Shown here: positions 56,640-64,000 of the stretch, piece by piece
Position numbering within the stretch: the first letter of the stretch is position 1
Layout: the number at the start of each line of letters is the position of its first letter
NCBI RefSeq assembly: GCF_004342585.1
Contig: NZ_SLZQ01000003.1
Location: 186,001-250,000, forward strand
Source: Paucimonas lemoignei
GTDB taxonomy: Bacteria > Pseudomonadota > Gammaproteobacteria > Burkholderiales > Burkholderiaceae_D
Direction of reading: 5' to 3'
DNA: 64,000 nucleotides
Made by a program: the position numbers and the translations under genes
The notes under the pieces: generated by a model
What the model was told of the DNA's origin: nothing
Seen by the model: only the letters and a program-made list of their open reading frames with translations
The model's database searches: none

Positions 56640-58220
56640 TCAATGTTCATGACTTGCGCTGCCTTTGCCGAGTTCCGCCTTGATGACGAAACTGCCAGCA
56701 GCAACGTATTGGGCGCCAGGCTTGAGCCCCTTGACGATCTCAACCAACTTGCCATCGGTGCGCCCGGTGGTGACCGGTTGGGCGACAAAGCCACCCGGTA
56801 CGCGCAGGAACACGGCCGGCTTGTCCTCGACCGACTGAATGGCATTGGTGGTCACCGCGACCGGCACGTCTGCTTCATTCGCCGTCAGCTCTACGTTGAC
56901 GTACAAGCCCGGCCGCCAAGCCATTTGCGGGTTGGGTAACACGACGCGGGCTTTCGCCGAACGCGTCTGTTCACCAATCAGCGATCCGACATAGGCCACT
57001 TTTCCGGCGGCCTTGGCATCCGAGGTGGTCGACCGCACCACCGTCTCACTACCGACACGCACCTTGTCCAGATCCTTGGCCGGCACAACGATTTCTGCCC
57101 AGACCGTGCTCAAATCCGACAAAGTAAAGATGCTGGCATCTTCCTTGACCGCTTCACCGAGCGTGATGTGCTTTTCCACGACCATCCCATCGAATGGCGC
57201 ACGAATTTCAAAACGATTCAACCCGCCGGAATTCGAGGGATTCGCGCCCAGCGCCTTGAGCTTTTGCTGAGCATTTTGCAAGGTAATTTCCGCTTCGCGC
57301 AGCTCCTGCTGCGCTTGCAGGTAATCTTGCTGGGCCGAGATTTTGTCTTCCCACAGCTGCTTTTCCCGCGCATACGTGGTGCGCGCAAACTCTACACGCT
57401 TTTGGGCTGCCAGCAGTTCGCTGCGCTGCTCAGACAAGGTCGTGCTGGAAATGACAGCGAGAATGGCGCCTTTTTTGACTTGCTGGCCTAGATTGGCCGG
57501 TACCGCTTCAACGATGCCGTTTACTCTCGGAACAACGTGGGCCGTGCGGTCTTCGTTGAAGCGTATTTCGCCAGGCAATTGCAAGCCACTCTTGATCCGT
57601 GCTGCGCCCGCGGTTTGCAAGGTGATGCCGCTCGATTTAATCTGCGCATCAGTCAATTCAATCTTGCCTTCTTCCTTGCTTAAGGTGAAAAGATAGGAGC
57701 TATTGCCGCGCTGGACAGTAATCGTCGCCTCGAATACATGCGGCTCCTCAATCGGGGCGGTGCTCACCAAGGCATCCTTTTCAGGCGCGAAGGCAATTTC
57801 CTGCTTGTCGCCGCCAGGTCGAGTGAGCGTGACCGACACTTTTGCCGCCGTAGGCGGCAGCGGCTTGCCCTTCTCGCTCAGAAAGAGCCGGAATCGTGCT
57901 TCGCCGCCCTTTTCCTCCAGAACGGCTTCCAGACCAAAATCCCCTTCGGTAAAGAGCTGGCCGCCATGCGGACCTTTGGCTGCACTGCCTTTATGATGCT
58001 CGGCATCGGCATGGCCTTTTTCATCGTCATGCTCGTTGGATTGTTTGCTGCCATGATGCTCGGTATCGCCATGGTCTTTGGCATGCCCATGGCCACCACT
58101 TTCCGCCGACCCGGCGGCTTCACCTTGGCTATTGCGATTGTCCTGCAATAAAACGTACGCACCAAACAGCACCCCCGCTACGATCATGGCAACGATCGTG
58201 ATGATTTGTTTCCTGTTCAT
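56640..58220 (-). CDS. czcB: Membrane fusion protein CzcB
   Basis: 526 residues. One N-terminal helix (about 5-25) and a strongly His/Asp/Glu-rich segment (about 38-85, with GHGHAKDHGDTEHHG) that likely binds metal are followed by a beta-barrel domain, a lipoyl domain around LNVHTL-like VNGIVEAVPANLGQQV, a long alpha-hairpin (about 265-325), and the rest of the adaptor fold. It links CzcA to CzcC. Its start overlaps the czcC stop by four bases. Confidence 0.93.
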   Translation of the reverse strand: MNRKQIITIVAMIVAGVLFGAYVLLQDNRNSQGEAAGSAESGGHGHAKDHGDTEHHGSKQSNEHDDEKGHADAEHHKGSAAKGPHGGQLFTEGDFGLEAVLEEKGGEARFRLFLSEKGKPLPPTAAKVSVTLTRPGGDKQEIAFAPEKDALVSTAPIEEPHVFEATITVQRGNSSYLFTLSKEEGKIELTDAQIKSSGITLQTAGAARIKSGLQLPGEIRFNEDRTAHVVPRVNGIVEAVPANLGQQVKKGAILAVISSTTLSEQRSELLAAQKRVEFARTTYAREKQLWEDKISAQQDYLQAQQELREAEITLQNAQQKLKALGANPSNSGGLNRFEIRAPFDGMVVEKHITLGEAVKEDASIFTLSDLSTVWAEIVVPAKDLDKVRVGSETVVRSTTSDAKAAGKVAYVGSLIGEQTRSAKARVVLPNPQMAWRPGLYVNVELTANEADVPVAVTTNAIQSVEDKPAVFLRVPGGFVAQPVTTGRTDGKLVEIVKGLKPGAQYVAAGSFVIKAELGKGSASHEH

Positions 58221-59530
58221 TGTTGTTCCCTGGTAGTCATTGCGCCGCTTGGGGGCGCGTAAGGTGTACCCACGAGCCGATCGACTTCGGCTGCTGCGCG
58301 GTGTGCTTCAGCGAGCGCGCGCAGATATTGGGATTTGGCCTGCAACAGTGTGCGCTGTGCATCCAGTACTTCGAGAAAATTGAACTTGCCGGCTTCGAAG
58401 CCTTTAGTTGCGGCGTCATAGGCACTTTGCGCTCCGGGCAAGACCTCCTGCTGCAAGGCGCTGGATTCCTGGCGGGCGACATCGAGTTGTTCAAAGGCTT
58501 GCGCAAGCTCGTTGGTCAAACGAGTTTCAGTGGCGGCAAGCTCGTCGCGCGCCTTGTCAGTACGCCGCAGCGCCTCCAGGATATTGCCCTGATTGCGGTC
58601 AAAAAACGGCAAGGGGATCGACACCCCCACAATGGCCTGATTGCGCCCCAGCTCTTCCGAGCGCTGGACGCCCATGTTGAGCGTGATATCGGGAATGCGC
58701 CGGCTGCGTTCAACCTGGGCCAGTGCCTGTCGGCGATCGACTTCGAGCCGCGCCCTGGCCAGTGCTGGTGAAGCGGCCAGCCGCTGGGACAAAGCCATCC
58801 GCTCCGGCAACGCCGGCAAGGCATCGAGCCGGCCTTCCACGCGCTCAAAGCGGGGAGTTGGACTGCCCCATAAGGCGGCCAGTCGATTGCGTGCGGTGGC
58901 CAGTTCGCTCTTGGCTTGTGTTAATTCAAAACGAACGCTCGCTTCGGCCACCCGGGCCTTGGTTTCTTCAACGGGTGAAACCTTGCCGGCAGCAACACGT
59001 CGCGACGCCACGGATGTTGCACGTTTTGCCAGCTCCGCGGAGTTTTCCGCAAGGCTCAACCGTTCCTGCGCTGCAAGGACGTTAAAGAATGCTGTAATAA
59101 CGGCCGCACGAATATCGGCGTGCTTGGCGTTGAGTTCGGCCAGGGCGGCGTCGCGTCCCCGTTCTGCCGCTTCTACCCGTGCCGCTCGTTTGCCGCCCAG
59201 CTCGATAGGCTGGCTCAGTTGCACGGTGGTTTCGCGCGTCTCCTTGCGCGTATCTAGCACGCCAACTTCTAGAGCGGGATTGGGCAATACGCCGGCCTGC
59301 AACACCGAGGCTTCCACTGCCTGTAACTCATATCGGGCTGCCGACAGTTCGGAATTGGCTCTCAGTGCCATGTTCAATGCTGCCTGCAGCGTCAAGGGGC
59401 CTGCCGCTTCGGCAATGCGGTTCGGATGCGCCTGAGGCGCTTCAATACTGCTGCTTGTGGGAGGTAAGGTTTGCGCACTAAGGGGCAAACCGAATGCCAC
59501 TAGACTAAATGGCAATAAATACCGGTACAT
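58217..59530 (-). CDS. czcC: Outer membrane efflux protein CzcC
   Basis: 437 residues of the TolC-like outer-membrane-factor fold: signal peptide (about 1-20, cut near LSAQT) and two repeated helical halves (ELSAARYELQAVEASVLQAG and DIRAAVITAFFNVLAAQERL are characteristic). It forms the channel of the CzcCBA pump. It overlaps czcB by four bases and follows czcI, with a perfect hairpin in between. Confidence 0.93.
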   Translation of the reverse strand: MYRYLLPFSLVAFGLPLSAQTLPPTSSSIEAPQAHPNRIAEAAGPLTLQAALNMALRANSELSAARYELQAVEASVLQAGVLPNPALEVGVLDTRKETRETTVQLSQPIELGGKRAARVEAAERGRDAALAELNAKHADIRAAVITAFFNVLAAQERLSLAENSAELAKRATSVASRRVAAGKVSPVEETKARVAEASVRFELTQAKSELATARNRLAALWGSPTPRFERVEGRLDALPALPERMALSQRLAASPALARARLEVDRRQALAQVERSRRIPDITLNMGVQRSEELGRNQAIVGVSIPLPFFDRNQGNILEALRRTDKARDELAATETRLTNELAQAFEQLDVARQESSALQQEVLPGAQSAYDAATKGFEAGKFNFLEVLDAQRTLLQAKSQYLRALAEAHRAAAEVDRLVGTPYAPPSGAMTTREQQ

Positions 59531-59603
59531 CGAATTCTCCTAGTAAATGGAAGGAATTCGACGAGACGTCAGCGATTACTACGAGTTAAGGAAATAGCAG
59601 CGC

Positions 59604-59628
59604 GTCTCGTCGCGTTATGCGACGAGAC
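59604..59628. repeat. Perfect hairpin between czcI and czcC
   Basis: GTCTCGTCGC and GCGACGAGAC pair over 10 bases around a 5-base loop. It overlaps the end of czcI. A further copy of CGACGAGACG occurs around 59560. There is no T-tract, so it may set mRNA stability or tune czcC translation rather than terminate. Confidence 0.65.
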
Positions 59629-59965
59629 TTCTGTCTGGCCTTCTGGGGCCATCTTCGATGTGCGAGGTGAAAGATTGGAGTAAAAGCGCCGGGTGGTGTC
59701 CGGGTGCAGTTACTGCAACCGTCGGTGCCGCAGCGATAAAGGGGGATTGGCCAAAGAAATGGCAATATTCGCAATCGCTATGGAATTGCTTCACCTTACT
59801 TTTGCCGTCAGCTTCCGATTGGTCGGAATGCCCTTGATGCTGATGGCTATGGTGGCCAAAGTGAGAGGCATGACCCTGCTCATGCTGACAATAGACGGCC
59901 GCCGCTGCCCAGGAATACTGGAGCGGCAAAATCGTCAGCAGCAAGATCATGAGCAGTTTTTTCAC
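59615..59965 (-). CDS. czcI: CzcI-like regulatory/periplasmic protein
   Basis: About 116 residues from the GTG at 59965; this start gives a good signal peptide (KKLLMILLLTILPLQYSWAA) but has no clear ribosome site, so it is uncertain. After the signal, YCQHEQGHASHFGHHSHQHQGHS is rich in His with one Cys, and FHSDCEYCHFFGQ adds two Cys. CzcI precedes czcC in other betaproteobacterial metal operons and modulates their expression; the N-terminus and YCQHE match that pattern. Confidence 0.75.
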   Translation of the reverse strand: MKKLLMILLLTILPLQYSWAAAAVYCQHEQGHASHFGHHSHQHQGHSDQSEADGKSKVKQFHSDCEYCHFFGQSPFIAAAPTVAVTAPGHHPALLLQSFTSHIEDGPRRPDRSLVA

Positions 59966-60088
59966 GGGTGAAATAATAACATTTTTGGAGCGACGCGCAG
60001 GACAGACCATCGATCGCATAGAGTTATATTTATTTTCTTTCTGCCATATCAATATTTCTAGCCTACTTAACCTGGCCAGCCACGTGAT

Positions 60089-62338
60089 TCAAGAGGGCAA
60101 TATTGGCGTCACTAATGTTTCCTTTTGAGCTTGCCGAAGCAAACGCAAGCCGTTGAACACCACTAACAGGCTGGCCCCTACATCCGCAAATACAGCCATC
60201 CACAATGTCGCGACACCAGCTAAAGCCAAGGTAAAGAAGACTGCTTTAATACCCAGCGCAACGGCGATATTCTGCACAAGAATTCGACGCGTGGCGCGGC
60301 TCAGTTGGATGAAGGCAGGTAATTTATCCAAATCGTCATCCATGAGCGCGACATCTGCCGTTTCAATGGCGGTATCGCTGCCCGCCGCCCCCATGGCAAA
60401 GCCCACTTCCGCCTTTGCTAAGGCCGGTGCATCGTTCACGCCATCGCCCAGCATACCCACCTTGCCGTATTGGGCCTGAAGTTGGCTTATCTGTTCCAGT
60501 TTATCCTCTGGCAGCAATTCTGCTCTGACCACTGCGATACCGACATCTTTGCCAATACGCTGCGCGGTAAGGGTATTGTCACCGGTCAGCATGACCGGCG
60601 TAATGCCCAACGCATTGAGGCGAGCGATGGCCTGCGCAGCGTTGGGCCGCAGCACATCCGCCACCGCGATGATGCCTAGTGGCCCTTCCTTCGTTGCCAA
60701 CAGCATGGCGGTTTGCGCCTGCTCTTCCAGACGTTGCAACTCTTCTTCAATGGCGGGAGAGCAGACGGCCAGTTCTTCAATCAGCCGATGGTTACCCAAA
60801 TAATAGGTGGTTCCTTCGATTTCGCCCTTCACACCTCGACCTGGCAGCGCTTCAAATTTCGAGATTGTTTTGTGTAGCGATGCATCCGGTCCTGCCTTGA
60901 CGATGGCGGTGGCCAGCGGATGGTCAGAGTGCGCATCCAGACTGGCAGCTAGCAATAGGACGTCATCGTGCATCAGGCTGCCCACTGCCTTGACTTCAGT
61001 CACAGCGGGAAGGCCTTGCGTGAGCGTTCCTGTCTTGTCGACCGCAATAGCTTTCAGCTGGTAGCCTGCCTCCAGGAATTGCCCGCCCTTGATGAGAATC
61101 CCGCGGCGAGCCGCCGCAGTCAAGCCGCTCACAATGCTCACGGGCGTCGAGATAACGAGTGCGCACGGGCACGCAATGACCAGCATGACCAGCGCCTTGT
61201 ACAGCCAGGGCGTGAAAGGCGCGCCGAATACCAGTGTTGGCACGATTGCGACCAGGATGGCGGCCGCTACGACGGCTGGCGTGTAATATCTGGCAAAGCT
61301 GTCCACGAAGCGTTGGGTCGGTGCCTGATTGCTTTGCGTTTCCTCGATGACCCGAACAATCTTGGCCAGCGTGCTGTTGCCGCTATTGGTGGACACCTGC
61401 ACAGTCAGGATCCCACGTTCATTAATGGTGCCGGCATAGACGGTGCTTCCCGGGAGCTTATCGACCGGCATGCTTTCACCGGTAATCGGGGCCTGATTAA
61501 CGGAAGACTCGCCGGACACCACGACGCCATCGAGGGCAATCCGCTCGCCGGGTTTTACCCGCATGAAGTCACCCACATCCACGGACTGAACTGGCACCGT
61601 ATCCCAGCTACCGCCTGAAGATTGCACCGTGGCGACATCGGGCGCCAACTTCAATAATCCGTGTACAGCGTTCCTCGCCCGGTTCAATGAGAGGCTCTCG
61701 ATCAACTCCGCGACGGCAAACAGGAAAATCACCATCGCAGCTTCCGGCCATTGGCCAATCACCATCGCCCCCGCCACCGCCAAACTCATCAAGAAATTGA
61801 TGTTAAGCGTGAAGGTCCTCAGTGCAATCCACCCCTTTTTGAGGGTCGGCAATCCACCCGTCACAATGGATATCAATGCCAAGGCAATCACAAGCGGAGA
61901 GGTATCTGTATGCGTGGTCCACGCAAATACTTCAGCTGCAGTAGCCGCAATACCGGAGATACCCAATAGGACTTTTTGTGTTGAACTGATGGTAGCAGTA
62001 TCAGCACTGGCCGATGCACCAGGGGTATCTATCCGTAGCGGCTCGGCCTGCATGCCGATGGCTTTTAGCGCACCAAGGATCGTCTCCTGGCTTTCCAAGG
62101 TGTGATGAACGTTCAGTACCCGGCTCATCAGGTTGAAATCCAGGCGCACGATTCCAGGCAGACCTTCGAGCTTGTTGCGGATCAGACGTTCTTCCGTTGG
62201 GCAGTCCATGTTCTGGATATGGTACTGGGTCGATCGTGTGCCAGCCAAAACTGGTTGCGGCTGAAGTGAGGTCTGGAATGAGCTTGTGCATTGCCCGCCA
62301 GAACAGCAACTTGACTTTACTTCCATATCTTTTGGCAT
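60089..62338 (-). CDS. cadA: Cd/Zn/Pb-translocating P-type ATPase
   Basis: PIB-2-type ATPase exporting Zn, Cd and Pb. 749 residues from the ATG at 62338; this start is preferred because an AGAGG lies in front and an ATG at 62368 would fall before the predicted transcript start. Motifs: N-terminal Cys cluster (SSCCSGGQC) and a degraded HMA domain (MDCPTEE), membrane CPC in ACPCALVIS, phosphorylation site DKTGTLTQG, and the hinge GDGVNDAPAL. Divergent from cadR, with a MerR-type promoter between them. Confidence 0.95.
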   Translation of the reverse strand: MPKDMEVKSSCCSGGQCTSSFQTSLQPQPVLAGTRSTQYHIQNMDCPTEERLIRNKLEGLPGIVRLDFNLMSRVLNVHHTLESQETILGALKAIGMQAEPLRIDTPGASASADTATISSTQKVLLGISGIAATAAEVFAWTTHTDTSPLVIALALISIVTGGLPTLKKGWIALRTFTLNINFLMSLAVAGAMVIGQWPEAAMVIFLFAVAELIESLSLNRARNAVHGLLKLAPDVATVQSSGGSWDTVPVQSVDVGDFMRVKPGERIALDGVVVSGESSVNQAPITGESMPVDKLPGSTVYAGTINERGILTVQVSTNSGNSTLAKIVRVIEETQSNQAPTQRFVDSFARYYTPAVVAAAILVAIVPTLVFGAPFTPWLYKALVMLVIACPCALVISTPVSIVSGLTAAARRGILIKGGQFLEAGYQLKAIAVDKTGTLTQGLPAVTEVKAVGSLMHDDVLLLAASLDAHSDHPLATAIVKAGPDASLHKTISKFEALPGRGVKGEIEGTTYYLGNHRLIEELAVCSPAIEEELQRLEEQAQTAMLLATKEGPLGIIAVADVLRPNAAQAIARLNALGITPVMLTGDNTLTAQRIGKDVGIAVVRAELLPEDKLEQISQLQAQYGKVGMLGDGVNDAPALAKAEVGFAMGAAGSDTAIETADVALMDDDLDKLPAFIQLSRATRRILVQNIAVALGIKAVFFTLALAGVATLWMAVFADVGASLLVVFNGLRLLRQAQKETLVTPILPS

Positions 62339-62370
62339 GGGATGCCTCTGTGCATAATGATGTAACATGC

Positions 62371-62401
62371 ATTAAACACCCCGTAGTCGCTACAGGGTCA
62401 A
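62371..62401 (-). promoter_or_regulatory. MerR-type promoter/operator of cadA
   Basis: On the minus strand a -35 box TTGACC and a -10 box TTTAAT are separated by 19 bases, the long spacer of MerR-controlled promoters. The spacer holds an imperfect dyad (ACCCTGTAG - CTACGGGGT, 62378-62398) that fits the CadR/PbrR/ZntR operator class. Confidence 0.88.
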
Positions 62402-62420
62402 GCACTTTGTGGAGAGAACC

Positions 62421-62849
62421 ATGCGTATTGGTGAATTGGCAAAACGTACCGGTACAGATATCGAAACCATTCGGTATTACGAGAAATCCGGCTTACTGGC
62501 AGAACCGGCCAGAAATACTGCCGGTTATCGCGAATACATGGAGGAACACCAGGAATGCCTCCAGTTCATCCGACACTGTCGGTCGCTGCAGATGCCGCTG
62601 GCCGACGTTCGCGTCCTGCTCGATCTCAAAAGCAACCCGACGGCTGAGTGCCAGGGAGTGAATGCGCTGTTGGACCATCACATTGAGCGCATCCGCACCC
62701 AGATGGAAGCGTTGCTTGCGTTAGAAACTCAGCTAACGACGTTGCGTCAGCAATGTGGTGAGACCCACTCCGTTCAGAAGTGCGCCATCATACAAAATTT
62801 GTCTGAATCCGCGGGAAATCACGATTGCGCGTGCCACGCCGAGCATTAA
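62421..62849 (+). CDS. cadR: CadR/PbrR-type MerR regulator
   Basis: 142 residues from the ATG at 62421, after GGAGAG. The winged HTH (MRIGELAKRTGTDIETIRYYEKSGLL) is followed by the dimerisation helix and metal-binding cysteines at 77, 112 and 121, plus a His/Cys C-terminus (DCACHAEH). CadR and PbrR use Cys77, Cys112 and a third Cys near 119, so Cd or Pb sensing fits. It activates the divergent cadA by untwisting the long-spacer promoter. Confidence 0.93.
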   Translation: MRIGELAKRTGTDIETIRYYEKSGLLAEPARNTAGYREYMEEHQECLQFIRHCRSLQMPLADVRVLLDLKSNPTAECQGVNALLDHHIERIRTQMEALLALETQLTTLRQQCGETHSVQKCAIIQNLSESAGNHDCACHAEH

Positions 62850-62870
62850 GCACAAGGACAACTGGACTGA

Positions 62871-63323
62871 ATGGCATCAGTAACCAAGACATCGCCTACG
62901 AAAGAAAAAGCAACCAGTTGCGGCACGCTGGTCATTAACAAGCGTGGGGAACTGCTGCTTTGTCATGTAACAGGCACCCAGAATTGGGACCTCCCGAAAG
63001 GTCTGCAAGATCCAGGCGAATCAACGCTCGAAGCAGCAAGGCGTGAGCTGCGCGAGGAGACCGGACTGGTGTTTACCGAAGACTTGTTTGAGGAAATCGG
63101 CAGCTTCAACTATCGCCCTGACAAGCGTCTGCATCTATACAAGGTCCACGCACCGGAGAACTTGGATAGCCTCGGTCATCTAATATGTACTAGCCACTTT
63201 CCGCATCACGTCACCGGCAAACTGACGCCGGAAGTGGATGACTTTTGTTGGGCGGCTCGTGAAGACATCAGCCGGCTTTGCTGGCCTCGCATGGCCAAAC
63301 GGTTACTCGCATTAGACTGGTAG
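62871..63323 (+). CDS. NUDIX hydrolase
   Basis: 150 residues with a full NUDIX box (GLQDPGESTLEAARRELREETGL), preceded by the usual strand KRGELLLCHV and NWDLPKG. These enzymes hydrolyse nucleoside diphosphates linked to another moiety; the substrate is not evident. It starts 21 bases after cadR on the same strand. Confidence 0.88.
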   Translation: MASVTKTSPTKEKATSCGTLVINKRGELLLCHVTGTQNWDLPKGLQDPGESTLEAARRELREETGLVFTEDLFEEIGSFNYRPDKRLHLYKVHAPENLDSLGHLICTSHFPHHVTGKLTPEVDDFCWAAREDISRLCWPRMAKRLLALDW

Positions 63324-63454
63324 AGTTGTCTAACGCGCCATACTCGTCCAATCAAATATTACGTTTTTTCCATTGGCATCCAGAGCATTCTGGCGTTAAA
63401 TGATTACACTCACGAACGTATCGATTAATTGCTTTGCATACCGCTACGATCCAC

Positions 63455-64000
63455 TTACAGAAAGATGCACTGTTCGATCTTGGGCGTCATGATTGTTACA
63501 CGCTTCATGGCACGGGTAACCGCCACGCGTAGCGCCAATAAGGCCTGCCCGGCCTCGCGGTCGGTTGCGTCCTTGCGGACAATACGCCCTTGATACAATG
63601 CCTCATAGACGATCACCTCAGTAAATTCCTTACCCTTGGATTTGTGAATCGTCATTACATGGATGCCTTTCCACTCCTTCATTGATGCGTTGAAGTGTTC
63701 CTGTACTAGGGCGTCACGTACTGCTTTTTCAGCACCGGCATAGTTGGCCTTAGCTCGCCAGATTTCGCCAAGCCGCGATCGCAGAACAGCACCTTTGTGC
63801 AATAGTCGGAGGTACTTTGCATCGCCTGCTAGCTGCACAAATTCGTCAACCCCGGAGAATTCCAATAACGATCGTACTGCAAGCCAATCATCTGTTGGTG
63901 AGCCTGACAGTGCGAGGTCGCATCGCAATTTAGCTATTTGAGCTACTGCTTCGAGGTGTTTTTTCTTCTTTTTGCCAGGTTTGCCAGCGGTCAGGTAGTC
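63455..64000 (-). CDS. UvrD/Rep-like helicase, C-terminal part (cut by window edge)
   Basis: The frame is open through the right edge, so about 180 C-terminal residues are seen. Motifs V and VI of superfamily 1A helicases are present: GIHVMTIHKSKGKEFTEVIVYE (the SKG motif) and LRVAVTRAMKRVTIMTP. Such ATP-dependent 3'-5' helicases act in repair and, in islands, often in defence. A Met at 63928 is probably internal. Confidence 0.85.
   Translation of the reverse strand, partial: DYLTAGKPGKKKKKHLEAVAQIAKLRCDLALSGSPTDDWLAVRSLLEFSGVDEFVQLAGDAKYLRLLHKGAVLRSRLGEIWRAKANYAGAEKAVRDALVQEHFNASMKEWKGIHVMTIHKSKGKEFTEVIVYEALYQGRIVRKDATDREAGQALLALRVAVTRAMKRVTIMTPKIEQCIFL

Larger units (their letters stand above)
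36596..64000. mobile_element. Genomic island inserted in comM (right end outside the window)
   Basis: It begins where comM breaks. The A+T content rises, the first genes are a packed recombinase module, and the following genes are accessory: regulator, ImmA/PIN, enzyme of BpsA type, nuclease-like protein, IS remnant, phosphoethanolamine transferase, czc and cad metal resistance. No 3' comM fragment appears up to 64000, so at least 27 kb belongs to it, or other elements are nested in it. comM is a known insertion hot spot (for example AbaR islands in Acinetobacter). Confidence 0.7.

Noticed and set aside
36596-64000. CRISPR array or tRNA attachment site in the island
   Set aside because: No regularly spaced direct repeats and no tRNA-like cloverleaf were seen at the left end or within the cargo; the target is comM.

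Overview
The window looks like a chromosomal segment of a betaproteobacterium, most likely family Oxalobacteraceae (Herminiimonas/Collimonas-like). The evidence is the protein types and the gene order: mreB-mreC-mreD-mrdA-rodA, gatCAB, metX-metW, ptsIIA-ptsH-ptsI next to gshA-gshB, and glnK-amtB beside ubiK and comM. I could run no search, so the family assignment rests on recognised families and synteny. I see no rRNA, tRNA or CRISPR array.

Bases 1-36600 are ordinary GC-rich core genome. They hold the end of an unidentified gene; the cell-shape operon on the minus strand (mreB, mreC with a very long Ala/Pro/Lys tail, mreD, mrdA, rodA); the tRNA amidotransferase genes gatC, gatA and gatB; an accessory patch (a PAS/winged-helix regulator, a large exported protein ending in a jacalin-like lectin domain, and a TPR-secretin protein); a DUF4124 protein, pyrE and xthA; two overlapping HD-GYP genes; metY; an M48 protease; ampG; metX-metW; an incomplete regulatory PTS; gshA-gshB; and a torF-glnK-amtB cluster with a convincing sigma-54 promoter and NtrC-type site. 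Then come ubiK, a small unknown gene, and comM.

At about 36600 comM (yifB) stops abruptly inside its Walker B motif, and the sequence becomes visibly richer in A+T. This is the left end of a genomic island; its right end, and the 3' part of comM, are not in the window. The island starts with two inverted repeats and four tightly packed genes: three large tyrosine-recombinase-like proteins, one of them catalytically degenerate, and a small helical protein. The layout recalls 'trio' recombinase islands such as the Gamma-Mobile-Trio elements. Next comes cargo that looks like a defence or nucleic-acid-modification cassette: two related proteins of unknown function (A at 43097, B at 45995), an HTH regulator over a 13-bp inverted repeat, an ImmA/IrrE-type protease with a PIN-like nuclease, and a BpsA/DUF43-like Rossmann enzyme with an NPPW motif. 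A PD-(D/E)xK-like protein and a coiled-coil membrane protein follow.

The rest of the island (49000-64000) carries an IS3-type transposase remnant, a DUF3147 membrane protein, a phosphoethanolamine-lipid A transferase (polymyxin resistance type), a Zn/Co/Cd efflux operon (czcI-czcC-czcB-czcA-czcD plus a His-rich periplasmic protein), a Cd/Zn/Pb P-type ATPase divergent from its CadR-type MerR regulator across a textbook operator, a NUDIX hydrolase, and the end of a UvrD-like helicase that runs off the window.

The most promising leads are the A/B-BpsA cassette with its regulator and ImmA-PIN pair, the exported lectin plus lone TPR-secretin pair, and the comM-targeting recombinase module.
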